Made by a program: the position numbers and the translations under genes
Origin: Vitellaria paradoxa
Lineage: Eukaryota > Streptophyta > Magnoliopsida > Ericales > Sapotaceae
NCBI GenBank assembly: GCA_019916065.1
Contig: CM034242.1
Location: 9,554,879-9,618,878 of the forward strand
DNA length: 64,000 nucleotides
Direction: 5' to 3'
In this document: piece by piece, positions 22,976-34,494 of the stretch
Numbering within the stretch: the stretch's first letter is position 1
Layout: the number at the start of each line of letters is the position of its first letter
Notes under the pieces: model-generated
The model's database searches: none
What the model was told of the DNA's origin: nothing
The model's input: only the letters and a program-made list of their open reading frames with translations

Positions 22976-24455
22976 TGACCGCTATTAGAAAGTGTGTCTA
23001 AATTAACCCCCAAGTGCAAGGGTGTGTGGTGTAGCTTTAAATTTGGTGAGTCCGAGGTCGAATCCACAGGGAACCTAATATTAACTATTTTTCTAGGTTA
23101 TTGAAGTTAAAAATAAACAAATTTAAATTATATTTGGGCAGATTTTTTTATAAGTTAAGAACTTGAAATAAATTAAGTAAATTAACCAGAACTACTTTAA
23201 CTACTGAAAGATAAAAAATAGCAAAGTAAAATCACGAAAATTTAAACAGAAAATTAACAAGCGTTCTCAATAAATCAGAATAACAATTAATTTAAATTGC
23301 AAGTAATAGCAAATAAAAATAACAAATATCAATAACAGAAAGGAAGTTCTCGATTTAATAACTAATTCCGGGTGGAAGGCATATTTCATAAATTAATGTA
23401 GGAAATTTTATTTTTTACTACGACTTATATTTCACGTAAAGGAAATAATAAATCGGAAAAGTATCCTCGTGAACGTTCATAAAATCCCACGGTCACAATC
23501 TTGTATTCACGTTTAGGATTACAAGATCGGAAAATAATCGTTTTAAAATATCCGTGAGTCCAATTCAATTTCTTTATTTCAAATGTTTAATAGGAATTTT
23601 TATAGGTTCAAAAACTCTTATCAGTGATTATAGAAAATATGATCAAGAATTTTTGTGTTCGAATATACTTGATCTAAAAAAATATTGAATTGGAAATAAT
23701 TAAAGGCTTATATTCAAAGGTTTTCATACCTCGAATATAACCACATAAACATTAATTTAGAAATATGTTTCCACCCCTCATTAAGTTATTGAATCAAGAA
23801 AATAAACTTTAGCCAGACATGATATTCATAACACGAACTATTGATATTGTCATGCAAACTAATAAGAATACTGCAGATAAAAAAGAATACCTGGTATTAG
23901 ATTAAAACTTGAAATAAAATATTCAACGAACTTTCAATCACCAAAACTCTTCTCCAAACTCTCAAAAACACAAAACTAATAATGTTTTCTGGAACTCAAA
24001 ATTGCAGACTGCAAAAAACTCTCTACTCAAAATTCCTCTGTCCTCTCAAAAGCAAAAACCGCCATCCGGAAAAAATATCCTTTTCCATTAAAAACATTAC
24101 AATCCGAATTTTCTATATGGAAAATAGTATATTGTTGCCGAAACCAGAATAATTCCTTCTTTCTTTTCCTTCTTTTCCACCTGAAACTGCCAATCATGAA
24201 CTCAGATTTTGGGGTTGCGTATGGTAATGGTTCGGACCAGGAGCGGGGGGTGTCCGGACCGGAGTAAATTTTGCGGTTACCAAATATATACGTTGGAGGT
24301 TTGAAATAATGGTCCGGACCATCCCTTGAGTGGTTGGGACCATTGAGAAGATGGTCTGGACCAGCCTTTGAATGGTCGGGACCATACCTCCAGTGGTCGG
24401 GACCATTCCTTGAATGGTTGGGACCATACCTTGAGTGGTTGGGACTACTACTTGT
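22976..24455 (-). repeat. 5' LTR of the Athila element
   Basis: The 3' part (22976-23619) matches the truncated LTR at 18313-18957. The rest (23620-24455) occurs once in the window. It includes an array of inverted-repeat motifs near its outer end. The outer boundary is set from the probable ATTGT/ATTGC duplication and does not show a canonical TG, so it may be off by a few bases. Confidence 0.75.
24300..24455. repeat. Tandem GGTCGGGACCAT inverted-repeat array
   Basis: About seven units of roughly 20-24 bp. Each carries a near-palindromic GGTYSGGACCA core, separated by ATNCCTTGAGT-like spacers. The antisense frames give repetitive peptides (GPNHSRNGPDH), which are artefacts of the repeat and not proteins. 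Confidence 0.88.
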
Positions 24456-24463
24456 GCAATATT

Positions 24464-26231
24464 CCTGCAACGTTAGCCAAAAAGACATTAATCTTAAATA
24501 TTGATAAATTTGTATTATTAGGAATAAAATACGTTAAATAAAGATAAATTATATTTAAATGATTACATTTTATTAGTGTAATCAACAATCCTTTAGCTTT
24601 CGACATCACAACATCATCATGTTTAGAAAGATTTGTAATTTCAACTAATGCATCTCTTAACTCCGGTGCTTGCCTTCTTGTAGCTCTAATACTCTCAACG
24701 TGACTTTCCCAACGAGTTACCGACAATGACTTTGGTGTCAAACCCTTCACATAGGTCCTAAGAACATCCCATCGATGCGGTGAACTTGAAAACAAAGTAT
24801 AAACCTTTTGCACATATGCAAAAAAATCTTTTGCCTTCGTAATAGATTTTGCCATGTCACATAGTGCAAGGTTTAAGCTATGACATCCACATGGAGTATA
24901 AAATGCTCTAGGATTTACATCAAGTAGTCTTTTTTACACACCTTGATGTTTACCTTTCTTGTTTGAGCCATTGTCATAACCTTGTCCTCTTGTGTCATCA
25001 ATGTTGGGTTTAAGATCAATCAAAGCATCTTCAAGCGACTTGAAAAGCCCAAGGCCCGATGTGTCACCAACATTTATGAATCCAAGAAAGAACTCCTCCA
25101 CCTTGAATTGACTTTCATCCTCAACATCCACACATCTTATGATAATTTACATTTGTTCTTCATGACTTAGATCCGGAGTACAATCAAGGATAATCGAAAA
25201 ATACTTTGCTTTTACGATCTTCTTCAAGATTTTTTCTTTAATCGCATTCCCCAACAAGATTATCAATTTGTTTTGAATTTTGTGGCTAAGATAATGATTT
25301 TGAAGTTCTTTATCAACCACACGCCGAAGGTGCTCCTGCTTAACAATATCAAATTCGGCAACAAATTTAATAAGTTTACAAAAAATTCCATTATTCTTCT
25401 CATAAATCTTCACATTTGTTCCCCAAAATGGCAAATTATTTAGTGCAAGTGTCTTCACAATCCCAATTATCCGAACAAGTATCATCTTCCAACGAACTCT
25501 CCCTTTCTTAATTAAATCTTCCATTCTTTTGTCAATTGTTTGTCTTTGTTCAAGTCCCTTTTGCAAGTCCACCCATCTCACAACATTAGCAATGTGTTCT
25601 ACATTCTTTTCATGCTCTCTAAGTTTTTTTGGAAGGTTATGCCAATCATTAGTTCCTCCCTCAGCCATACCACTTGTCATTGGCTTGGACTTAAACAATT
25701 TACAACAAAAACAAAAGATCTTATCCAACTCATTTGAATAGACAAGCCACTTTCTTTCTTGCTTCTCACCATTGGGAAGGTGACAAGAATAAAGATTGGA
25801 AGTAAAGTGTCTCCCACGATTATCTTTCTTGGGAAATGTATCATTTTCTTTTAAGATCTTAATCGAACCTCGTCGACCCAACAAAATCCTCTTTACATCG
25901 TTAATACTTCCCACTATCCCAGATCATAATTCACATCTACATCTTTCCCAAGGTCAAGCATACCTCGATCCCCAAGATTATCAATCACAGGAATGGTATC
26001 TTCATTATGCTCCTCCCTATAGTCTTCATTTGCTACACCTTCATCATGACCCTTCCTAGATTCTTCATTCGTTATATCAACATTTTCACTCATAGGTTCC
26101 TCCCTAGATTCTTCATTCACTATATCAACATTTTCACTCATAGATTCCTCATTAACTTGACTCGAAGAACTCTCATTTTGTCTTTTTGCAATAAATAGCT
26201 TAAAAATCAAACTCGCTAGTGATTTTTCCAT
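24464..26231 (-). pseudogene. hAT transposase, N-terminal half (TTF-type zinc finger)
   Basis: The minus strand from 26231 encodes MEKSLASLIFKLF and an acidic tail repeat (SENVDIVNEESRE / SENVDITNEESRK). From 25914 in another frame comes the TTF-type zinc-finger region, with SNLYSCHLPNGEKQERKWLV and IFCFCCKLFKSK, then a DUF4371-like region (GRVRWKMILVRIIGIVKTLA, NLPFWGTN, ILDCTPDLSHEEQM). After TAA (25147-25149) it goes on in frame with SQFKVEEFFLGFINV and QGYDNGSN, then TAA near 24934, then NPRAFYTPCGCHSLNLALCD and FSSSPHRWDVL. A stop and frameshift lie at about 25914. The last part (24600-24465) looks like an intron ending TTGCAG|GAAT. Such proteins cut and paste hAT transposons in the nucleus. 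This copy is dead. Confidence 0.88.
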
Positions 26232-27180
26232 TTCATTTTTTCTTTGCTTGATTTTCTATATTGAGATCCAGAATTTTGATGTCTTTTCATTGTAGTACCT
26301 ATAAGTTACAAACTATAATACAAATTATAATTCATTCTTAATTATTTAATATTTAAAGTAAATAGCCAACATTTGATAATCAATACACAACGAACAATTA
26401 GTGAGAGATAAAAGATATAGTTACCAGAAAGGCAGAGACTATATCAAGGCTTGCAATCCGTGAATAAACAATTGGGGCTTGGAATCTGTGAGAATAAACA
26501 AATTAAACAATTAGGAAAGTTGAACCAATTAATTAATAAACACTTAATCAACTAATAAAAAATTAAGGCTTGGAGCTTTTTAATTAAGCAAAGAAACAGT
26601 TAATTAATTAAGCACTAATCCCGTACCATTAGATGGATAAAAAACAGTTGATTAATAATTAATTAAGCACTACCGTAACAATTAGTTAAATCATTAGAGG
26701 TAGGAACTTTTTTTTTTTTTTATCGGAAGTTGGAACTTGGAATCTATGTGACTGTGTGTAAGTGTAATTTATACACATACATATAACATATATCATATAT
26801 GATATATATGATGCACTATGCAGTACACAGAGAGAGAGAAGGAGAGAGAGTTACCTAGTCCTAGTGGTTGGCAATCGACAAAAAGAGGGGCGGTGGCCGG
26901 TGGGTATAGTGGGTTTGGGCAGGGAAGGGCGGTGGGTACTCCGTGGGTGGGTTTGGTGGTGTTCGGTAGTGGAGGAGGGTTCTGCGGTGGTGGCCAGCAG
27001 CAGTCGACACTGGCGGTTTGGAAGGGAAAGCCAGTGCCGAAGCCGAAGGGGATTCGGGGAAGGAGAGGAGTCGGGGTGGGCTTGGTGTTCTACAACTACA
27101 ACTTCTATTGGTTTTGGGTTGTGTGTGGGGAAAAGGGAGGATGGCCGGAAGGTAAAAGGGTCGGCCTTGTTGCCATTCAC
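26232..27180 (-). other. 5' flank of the hAT transposase
   Basis: Non-coding region upstream of the transposase start, including a GC-rich stretch at 26860-27180 unlike its surroundings. Three overlapping open frames there (two plus, one minus) are compositional and match no family, so none is called. It is probably transposon 5' UTR/promoter sequence. Confidence 0.5.
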
Positions 27181-27320
27181 TCTTGGGCTGGGCAATTGCC
27201 CAGTTAGGCCTAAAATTTTTTTTCTTCTCGATCCAAAAATTTTTTTTTTGGGTTGCCCTTGGTCCAGGTTTTGCCCTAGCCCAGGGACTTACTGGGCCCA
27301 GGGGCTTACTGGGCTCACCC

Positions 27321-28890
27321 TTGGGTGGGTAAGCCCTATATTTCTCTATAAATCTCTATAAATTTTTATGAAATTTAAATTTTTTATTCCCATTATGATT
27401 TACAAAATTATAACTTTTAAAAATTTATACTAATTTACAGAACTTCAAACATTATTGATACAAATGCATTCGATTTTTCACGCTAACATTCGATACTCGT
27501 CACAAACTGGCCGTTATATACATACCATGCTATATTCAATGTATGGTGTGTACATATTGAATAAAATTATATTTTTATAGACCCTCCCCCTCTCTCTATA
27601 TATCATATATATATATATATATATAATAGAGTTTGGCGATGCCATTATGTCATATAAGACTTAATTTGCGTTACGATTGTGACACGTAACATCTAATTAT
27701 AACTGTCTGGCACCACCTAAAACTTAACTTGCACTACAGTTGTAACACATGTATGGTTGTGACACGTGATTTTACATAAGTATAACTTATTCACAATTTT
27801 TTATTTTGTTTAAAATAGAATATTCATGGATATCACTTGATATTTTGATTTAATTTACACTTCCATTTATCATAAAATTTCTTTTTTTTTATTTTTATTT
27901 TTATATGTAGATATAAATTTGGGTTTGAGAAATTGTGAGCCGGTTTAGTCATTTGGGTCAAGATTGAGATTGAGCACGTCAATTCAGCCTAAAATTTTTA
28001 GAACATATCTTTTCATATATTTTATGCATTTATATATTAGTATATAATTTATTAAAAAAATCAGTTTTATATCAAAATTTATGAAAAAAATATTTATTTC
28101 ACGACTAAAAACTTACTTTTATAAGTATTTAAATTGTTTTATTTAAGAATTAATTTATTTTTAGTTCCTCTTTTTTTTTTTTTTACATGTAAAAACCTAC
28201 TCTTATCTTATAAAAAAAGAAATTACTACATCCTATAAAAAATTTTAATCAGAAGGATTATTGTGAAAATAAAATTTGTGTAAGATAAAAAGACTTCATT
28301 GTGTTTACCTTTTCAATGTGATAGGCATAAACTCGTAACCTTGTAAAAATTAAAAGAAAAAAAATTATTTTTCTCTCCTTTATTATTTAATAGTTCACAT
28401 CTCTCTCTCATTTGTTCTCCCATCTCTCTCTAGGATGGATATTTTAGGCTGAGCTTACTAGGCCTACGTTTTTTTTTCTTGATTTGAGAAATTATTTAAG
28501 TTTATTTAATAATCCAATCTAAATTTGGGATTGAGCAGGTCGGTCTAATCTGAACATTTAAAAACATATTTTTTAAAATATTTATGTATTTATATGTTAT
28601 TTTATTTATATTTTTCTCATGAAAATTTAAGTTTTTTATCTATATTTATAAAAAAAATATTTATTCAGTAGTAAAAAACTTTTTTAATCTTTTAAAATAG
28701 TTTAATTTAAAAAAATACAAAGTGGACCAAAGAATTAAACCTAGCCCCATTTTTTATTACTCTTGGCCGATAGACAAAAAAAACCCTATTCCCCGATGAC
28801 CCGTTGTTCATCCTGCAAAAACGCTACTAACAACCACGTGCAAGTCATTTTCAACTTTCACAATTAGACCATAAAACAAATTTGATGCTA
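27321..28890. other. AT-rich intergenic sequence with internal duplication
   Basis: No gene seen. Two diverged copies of about 220 bp lie at 27910-28140 and 28480-28700, sharing GGTTTGAGAAATT, GGGATTGAGCAGGTC-like and AAAAAAATATTTATT blocks in order. A (TA)n tract lies at about 27607-27625. Confidence 0.5.
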
Positions 28891-28891
28891 A

Positions 28892-29422
28892 TCTAAGTGG
28901 TGTTTGGATGGCAAAAATTTGGGAAAGACATTTGTATTCATTGTGACTTACACATTCTTTTACCATTCACAGTATTATCAATCAACTTTACATCATTAAT
29001 AATATTTTGTACTCACTAAAAAATTGTAATATACACTTATCAATTGTAATTAAATTCCATAATCAACAAATTTTAGGCTTAATTTAGAAACACTAAAATT
29101 ATCGTCCTAAATTTTAAACTTCTTTTAAATAAAGAATGACAAAAATGTTAAGTTATCAAAAAGTTAAAGAGTTAATTACTAAAAAATTAGTTCTTTTCTT
29201 TCTCAAACCCAAAGAAAGGCTAGTTACCAAGAAAGGAAAAAAAATTAATTTTTTAGTAATTAATTTTTTATTTTTTTATTAATTTGACATTTTTGTCATT
29301 CCTTCATTATTTAAAAAAAGTTTAAAATGTGATAAAACAAATTTAGATATTTCACCAAAAAAAAAAAAAAAAGGTTAAAAGGTTGAATGGCCAAAAGTTA
29401 TTATTACCAAATGAGGCCTTAG
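28892..29422. mobile_element. MITE-like element with internal hairpin
   Basis: Begins near GTGGTGTTTGGATGG and ends near TTACCAAATGAGGCC, with CTAAG/CTTAG at the flanks. Inside, 29123-29205 and 29240-29330 are near-perfect inverted repeats (ATGACAAAAATGT against ACATTTTTGTCAT, with extended pairing on both sides) around a loop of about 35 bp. It has no coding capacity. Confidence 0.55.
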
Positions 29423-29644
29423 TTATGTATATATACATATATGTATATACATATATTTATGTAACGGTATTTGGAGTCGTAAAAGTTAATATAAATTTGT
29501 AAATATTATAATCTTGTGATTTATACGTTGAGTAAAAAATTTAAATTTTAAAAGAATTTAAATAAAAATTTTAATTTTATAACAATTTATAAAATTTTAT
29601 AAACATCCGAACCCGTAATACGAAGAAAATAAGTGGATTTACCA

Positions 29645-30010
29645 GAGCAGGGCAACATAAATGGCAAAACCACAGTAGTTGACTGTACTTGAATTATTAC
29701 TAATACAAGGAAGTCAGCCAGATTGAAATGATCTAGCGGCTCTCTAGCGATACCATCTGCTTTTGCAATGATAAAAAGTGAAATAAAGTGAGATAATTTG
29801 AAATAATTTGTTAATTCGTAAATAAAAAGCGAATAATTTTAAAGAGTTTTATAAACTTTTTAAACTTTTTTAATACACTAAACACACTCTCAATATAAAT
29901 TACTCAGCAATTAAACATCCATTTGAGGAATTGTAGACAAGTGTACCCCTGCTTTCATAATTCTTTAAATGTGCTTTGTTTAGATTCTCATACAAATCAA
30001 ATAAAGCTCT
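29645..30010. repeat. Duplicate of the expansin-like upstream region
   Basis: Similar to about 9030-9260: shared GGGCAAC, ACCACAGTA, TATTACTAATACA, ACCATCTGCT, ACATCC and TTTAAATGTGCTTTGTTTAGA in the same order. A family-2 MITE interrupts this copy at 29770-29890. No expansin exons follow, so only the upstream part is duplicated or kept. Confidence 0.7.
29770..29890. mobile_element. Tourist-like MITE, family 2, copy 2
   Basis: Contains the family core GATAATTTG, TTAATTCGTAA and AAAAAGCGAATAATTTTAAA and ends CTAAACACACTCTC. The paralogous site at about 9150 lacks it. The left end is degenerate. Confidence 0.65.
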
Positions 30011-31310
30011 AATAATTCTTTAAATGTGCTTTATTTTTTTTTAAGATTTTCATACCACTAAAAGTTTGATGACGTGGAGTTGATTTACAATTTTATCAAT
30101 GATAGAAAGTATATGCAAATCACACGAAATTCAAACCTCTTTATGCAATTAGATTTGCATCAATCGTTTAAATGATAGAAAGTATATGTAAAAGTTGATG
30201 TTAGATTTATTTTATTAGAATTCGCAATTTAACATTATAGTAGAGTTTTAATCTGTATAAATTTAGATGTAAACTAAAGCGTTATAATTCAGGATTAGAA
30301 CAAACTATTTTTAACTTCAAAAATAATATCAAATTCATCATTTTACGTACAAGGAGGGCATTATAGTCTTATAAGTCGTGAAAAAAAATCAAGAATTAAA
30401 TTTCTGCGGTTTATCTTCATGAGAAAATCGAGGGAAAGTTGTGTTATCCCATTAGAAGGCCGTGAGAAGACCGCTGAAAAGTTTACATGATCTTCCTCAC
30501 GAACAAAAGCAATTGCAATTAACACAAGACTTCCATAAACTAGCTAGCAGTCCCTTAATTCATAATTGATTTCCCCCAGCATTCCTTAATTTGTAGAATT
30601 TGAAAGCAAACTAAATGAATAAGGCATGGATTGAAGAAGGTGAATTAGCTCTAGGTGGTGAGGTGTGTACTTCATTCCTAATCTGGGATCAAGACGACGA
30701 ATGCATAACAGAATTTTTTGATATTCTTTTTTTTAATAATTTTTTTAGTGTATAATTTTTAAGCATGCTATTCACATACATAAAAAAAAAAATTATAATT
30801 AAACATAAAAAGAAATTCCAATACAAGTCAATTCTTTTTTTGATTGACATATGAATTTACCTATTTGTAATTTTTTTTTAATTTTTCTTTTTGACAAATG
30901 TGAATGAGATGCCTATGGGTTAATGATTAATCACGTAAAGTGACAATTTAAGCATACTAAACGTAATTAATCATACATAATTAGAGGCTAAAATGAGTTA
31001 GATATTCATAAATATTGATTTTCTCCCATTTCATGTGCTTATGAGAAATTTTGGATCATAAAGTGTGAATTGAAGTAAAAAAGGAAGCAAAAGAGCCAAA
31101 ATAGTCATAGATTGTTCAGACCTCTATTCAGACAGCCCATCATCCGCACTCCCATTTGCATGACAGTAAACAAAGAATCTGAAATGGAGAAAAAAATGTC
31201 TAAGTGTAGCTAGACCCTCCAGACGCTTGTTCAAATGAGTCCTTCGTCCAGACCCTTGTCTGAATGATTGGATTTTAATTCTAAATTCTTTAATGGAAAC
31301 TTCGTAATTT
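30011..31310. other. Intergenic sequence, no gene recognised
   Basis: AT-rich. Near 31120-31265 a CCAGACNCTTGTYNGAATGA-like motif recurs two or three times, reminiscent of the short inverted-repeat motifs in the Athila LTRs. No coding frame is supported. Confidence 0.45.
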
Positions 31311-31322
31311 TTAGAAGAGATG

Positions 31323-31730
31323 ACTATAAATAGAAGTTGGGGTTTTGTGAAAGAGATACACTAGCAGTATTGGGGGAATAAACAACCACCAGAACGCTCG
31401 ACAGCCATGGAGTAGTCGTGTTTGCTATTTTAGACAACTGGCTATATGCAATTTTCGACCGTTGTCAAGCTGCCGTTAAAAACCAATTACTTCCCCCCAA
31501 AACACCTCTTCCCATCTCGATTTCATTTCACGCGCCCTAGTCTCATTTTACTCCTGCTCTCTCTTTCTCTCCGTCTTTCTCTCATCATATCTCTCTCTTT
31601 GTCTTCTCTTCTCTCTATCTGGCATCGGCGACCAGCCACCAATGGCAATAGTTCCTGAAAAGCTCACTGGCGGCAACTATTTCTTGGTGTCTGCAACCCA
31701 CTTGCTACAACCAGGTCCCTCCTTCGTCCC
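31323..31730 (+). other. Possible promoter, CT-rich leader and short first exon
   Basis: A TATA-like CTATAAATAG near 31325 is followed by a CT-rich leader (31555-31620, TCTCTCTTT runs). An ATG at 31642 opens MAIVPEKLTGGNYFLVSATH, with a possible CAG|GT donor near 31711. I do not recognise the peptide and see no following exons. It could equally be the promoter and leader of a retroelement LTR. Called only as a candidate transcription start region. Confidence 0.25.
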
Positions 31731-31739
31731 TTTCTTTCA

Positions 31740-33660
31740 TCTCGTCTCCTTCTCTATAATAACCTGAAATTTTTTGCTTAAGTGTGGTGGTGATATTTAT
31801 TATAGTAAAAATCTAGAAAATTGAGGATTTGAAAATTTTTGGAATAATAAAATTAGTTGGAAAGATTTTTGAATTTAATTTCACCCTATGTGGAAGTTTA
31901 ATGTAAAATTCCTAAACTTTTATCCAAATAATTCCTAACCCAATTACCTATTTGGTTCAACCCAAGCCCATTAACCTATGGGTCAACCCTTTCGTTTGAC
32001 TCACTTTAACTCACTTCAACTTACTTTATCGCTCACTGAGTTGACTCATGAATAATAGCTCTAAATTATTTCCCTCCATCCTTTCTTCCATACATCTCTC
32101 ACATCTTTCAAATTATTTAGCTAATTAGTCAAAAAGAAGACCTTACATTGATGACTTTAAAGCATTCTTTCAAATAATTTAGCAAGCATGGTTTAGAGAC
32201 TTAAAGTATTTTGATTAATTTGTCAAAAAGTTAACATGATTCCCGGATCATGCCACCTATCTTCATCCATCCTCCAATACCTCTCTTAAATTATGTGGTT
32301 AGATAGTCAAAAAGGCAAAGCTAGATTATTTAGATTATACTACCTAATGCATAATCCAACTTTAGTGGCTTTCAAGTCTAGGAAGTGGAGGTTGTTTTTC
32401 TTTACCAACACTTTCTCTACACTCCCATGACTTTCTATAAATTGGTGTGCCTTCAAAGAGAAAAAAAAATAAGAGAGAAAAAAATACTATTATCAAGTGT
32501 GGTTGGACATTCGGTGTTGCCTGGAGGAAGAAGAAATGCTTGGAACTTTCCAATTGGGTGGTGTTCAAATCTCAACTCCTTTTTCCTTCTCAAGTTTGGT
32601 CACCAATATCTTCATTGAGGTAAGATGACGAACTTCCTTAAATGTATTTGATGTCTTCAATTAGAAGCTAAAACATATTTTTTGGGGTTGAAGTATGAGA
32701 CTTGATTGTGATAAAAAAAATACCCGCATATTGGGGGAAGGGAAGCCGAAACTTTGACTGATGTAGCTCAGATTGCTGATAGCTCTCTGTTTGTAACTTC
32801 TGATGTGCTTCTGACCCCTAAAACGGTGGAATTAGGCTTCGGTTAAAACATAAAAATTGTAGCCCTTTAAGTTTTCTTTCTAACCCAAAAAGATTTGCAT
32901 CAATCCGATTTGTGAGTTAAAAGTTATGCCCAAAATACTGAGTACGTATAAAACTGTATCTTCTAAACAAATTGAATTCAAGGCTATTTTTGCACCTTTA
33001 GACCTTAGAATTTTAAAAAGTATAAAACATGAAAGTTGTAGATCTTAAAGTCTAGTTTCTATAGATATAAAATTTATAGATATTTGAGTTCTGCTCTATT
33101 TTATATGAATTTTCCTTTAAGCTGTTGTCTCTATTTAGCCTTTAATTGATGCTTGTTTAGATTATTTTAGAATTTTATGTTAAAGATTTATTTAAATTCC
33201 TAATGACCCTCTGTTAGTTATAGTTATGTTAATAATTTATTTATGTGTGATTTTATTCACAATGCCTAATCTAGTAAAACACTTATAGTATTTGATAAAA
33301 ATGCCCAAATGAAACAATGAACATATTCTTTCCTCATTTAATCTTCCTTAAATGAATTTGATTTATTCTAATTGATTTTTAGGCATTGTTTTGTCAACCT
33401 AGCAAGTTATATAACTATATTGTTATGATTAAGTGAATTTAATGAAACTTATTTAATATTTTCCTAAACATTGAAATAATTCTATGGACATTTGTGGATA
33501 TCTTAAAGTCGAAAACCTATGATAAGGGTTTGGTTATAAATAAGATGATGATTGAAAATTTATTCAAATTATTTTGAATAATATTATTTTCCTACCAAAT
33601 CAAAAGGTTAGAATGAATTAGTTTTGTAATCTCATATTGGCTTAATTGTTCAAGTGATGT
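31740..33660. other. Unclassified non-coding sequence, repeat-like
   Basis: No coding region supported. Wording such as GTAGCCCTTTAAGTTTTCTTT, GAGTTAAAAGTTATGCCCAAA and ATGAAAGTTGTAGATCTTAAA at 32840-33060 is of a kind often found in plant LTR-retroelement flanks, so this may be retroelement-derived. I cannot place boundaries. Confidence 0.4.
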
Positions 33661-33664
33661 ACTA

Positions 33665-34090
33665 TACTATCCAGTTAGAATAAAATAAAACTTATTAATT
33701 TTTCTAAAATTAAATATAAGTCCAAAGAGCTATTTATTATTTTTATATACCATTAGAAATAATTTTATTCTTATCAAAGGTTGTACAGCAAACTTATCAA
33801 AACAATTAACTAAAATACTAGTTCAAATTCTAAATTATTGTTAGTTACTTGTTACTTGTTATTTATATGTAGTACCTACTGTCCAGTTAGAATAAAATAA
33901 AACTTATTAATTTTTCTAAAATTAAATATAAGTCCAAAAAGCTATTTATTATCTTTATATACCATTAGAAATAATTTTATTCTTATCAAAGGTTGTACAG
34001 CAAACTTATCAAAATAATTAACTAAAATACAAGTTCAAATTCTAAATTATTGTTAATTACTTGTTACTTGTTATTTATATGTAGTACCTA
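33665..34090. repeat. 212-bp tandem duplication
   Basis: Two adjacent copies of a unit beginning CCAGTTAGAATAAAATAAAA (33671 and 33883) and ending TTTATATGTAGTACCTAC. They differ at only a handful of positions. Non-coding. Confidence 0.95.
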
Positions 34091-34115
34091 CCTTTGAATT
34101 GTCTAAATTTTGTTA

Positions 34116-34274
34116 GAGGGAGTGTTTGATTGACAAAAAATAAGGTAAAAAGTACAATAAAAATAAAAAGATGTGACATAAAGGTAAAATATGAAAATTT
34201 TTTATTAGAAAAAAGTACAAAAAGTAGTTGAAATTGGTGAGTTTTGGTAATTTTTAGTGGTGCCAAACAGGACC
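34116..34274. mobile_element. MITE-like element
   Basis: GAGGGAGTGTTTGATTGACA at the left and GGTGCCAAACAGGACC at the right form imperfect inverted ends. TTA precedes the left end and TTG follows the right. AT-rich, non-coding. Confidence 0.45.
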
Positions 34275-34459
34275 TTGGTGCACAAAATAATTATAATTTT
34301 GGTGTGTAAATAAATCTGGTTTTACTGTATAGTTTCACTGCATAGTATTTTATTGATATAGGTTAAATTTTCTGTACAAATTATTGATTAGACTGCACTA
34401 AGTAAATTATAATATTCTGTTTCCCTGATTTAGTTCTGTATAATATATTGCATGCTTTG

Positions 34460-34460
<1 letters not shown>

Positions 34461-34491
<31 letters not shown>
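34461..34491. repeat. (TA)n microsatellite
   Basis: About 15 uninterrupted AT repeats directly beside a MITE end. Confidence 0.95.

Positions 34492-34493
<2 letters not shown>

Positions 34494-34494
<1 letters not shown>

Larger units (their letters stand above)
18313..24455 (-). mobile_element. Athila-type Gypsy retrotransposon, internally deleted
   Basis: On the minus strand the order is a full 5' LTR of about 1.48 kb (24455-22976), tRNA-Asp primer-binding site, leader, gag-protease frame (22131-19468), the start of RT (to 18958), then directly the last 645 bp of an LTR (18957-18313). The rest of RT, RNase H, integrase and the first part of the 3' LTR are gone. The aspartic protease motif DLGAS, the RT block CIDYRKLNAITRKDHFPLPF, the tRNA-Asp primer and the long LTR fit the Athila lineage. 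The shared LTR parts differ at about 12 of 640 positions, mostly transitions, so the insertion is young relative to the hAT host. Confidence 0.88.
17263..27320 (-). mobile_element. Dead hAT element split by an Athila insertion
   Basis: The minus strand holds a hAT transposase in two halves (26231 to 24464 and 18312 to 17428) separated by 6.1 kb of Gypsy-type sequence. Outside the coding halves lie GC-richer segments with GGCC, GGGC and GCCCA motifs plus TTGCCCA and AAAATTTTA blocks (17263-17315 and about 27180-27320), as in the terminal regions of plant hAT elements. I could not fix the exact termini or an 8-bp duplication, so both ends are approximate. Without the insertion the element would be about 3.9 kb, a normal hAT size. 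Confidence 0.75.

Noticed and set aside
24027..24488. Repetitive peptides GPNHSRNGPDH on the minus strand
   Set aside because: They are translations of the inverted-repeat array and LTR sequence, with two frames equally open.
26818..27361. Three overlapping open frames of 114-165 residues in a GC-rich stretch
   Set aside because: They overlap on both strands, are Gly/Trp/Arg- or Pro/Thr-rich from composition, match no family, and lie in the terminal non-coding part of the hAT element.
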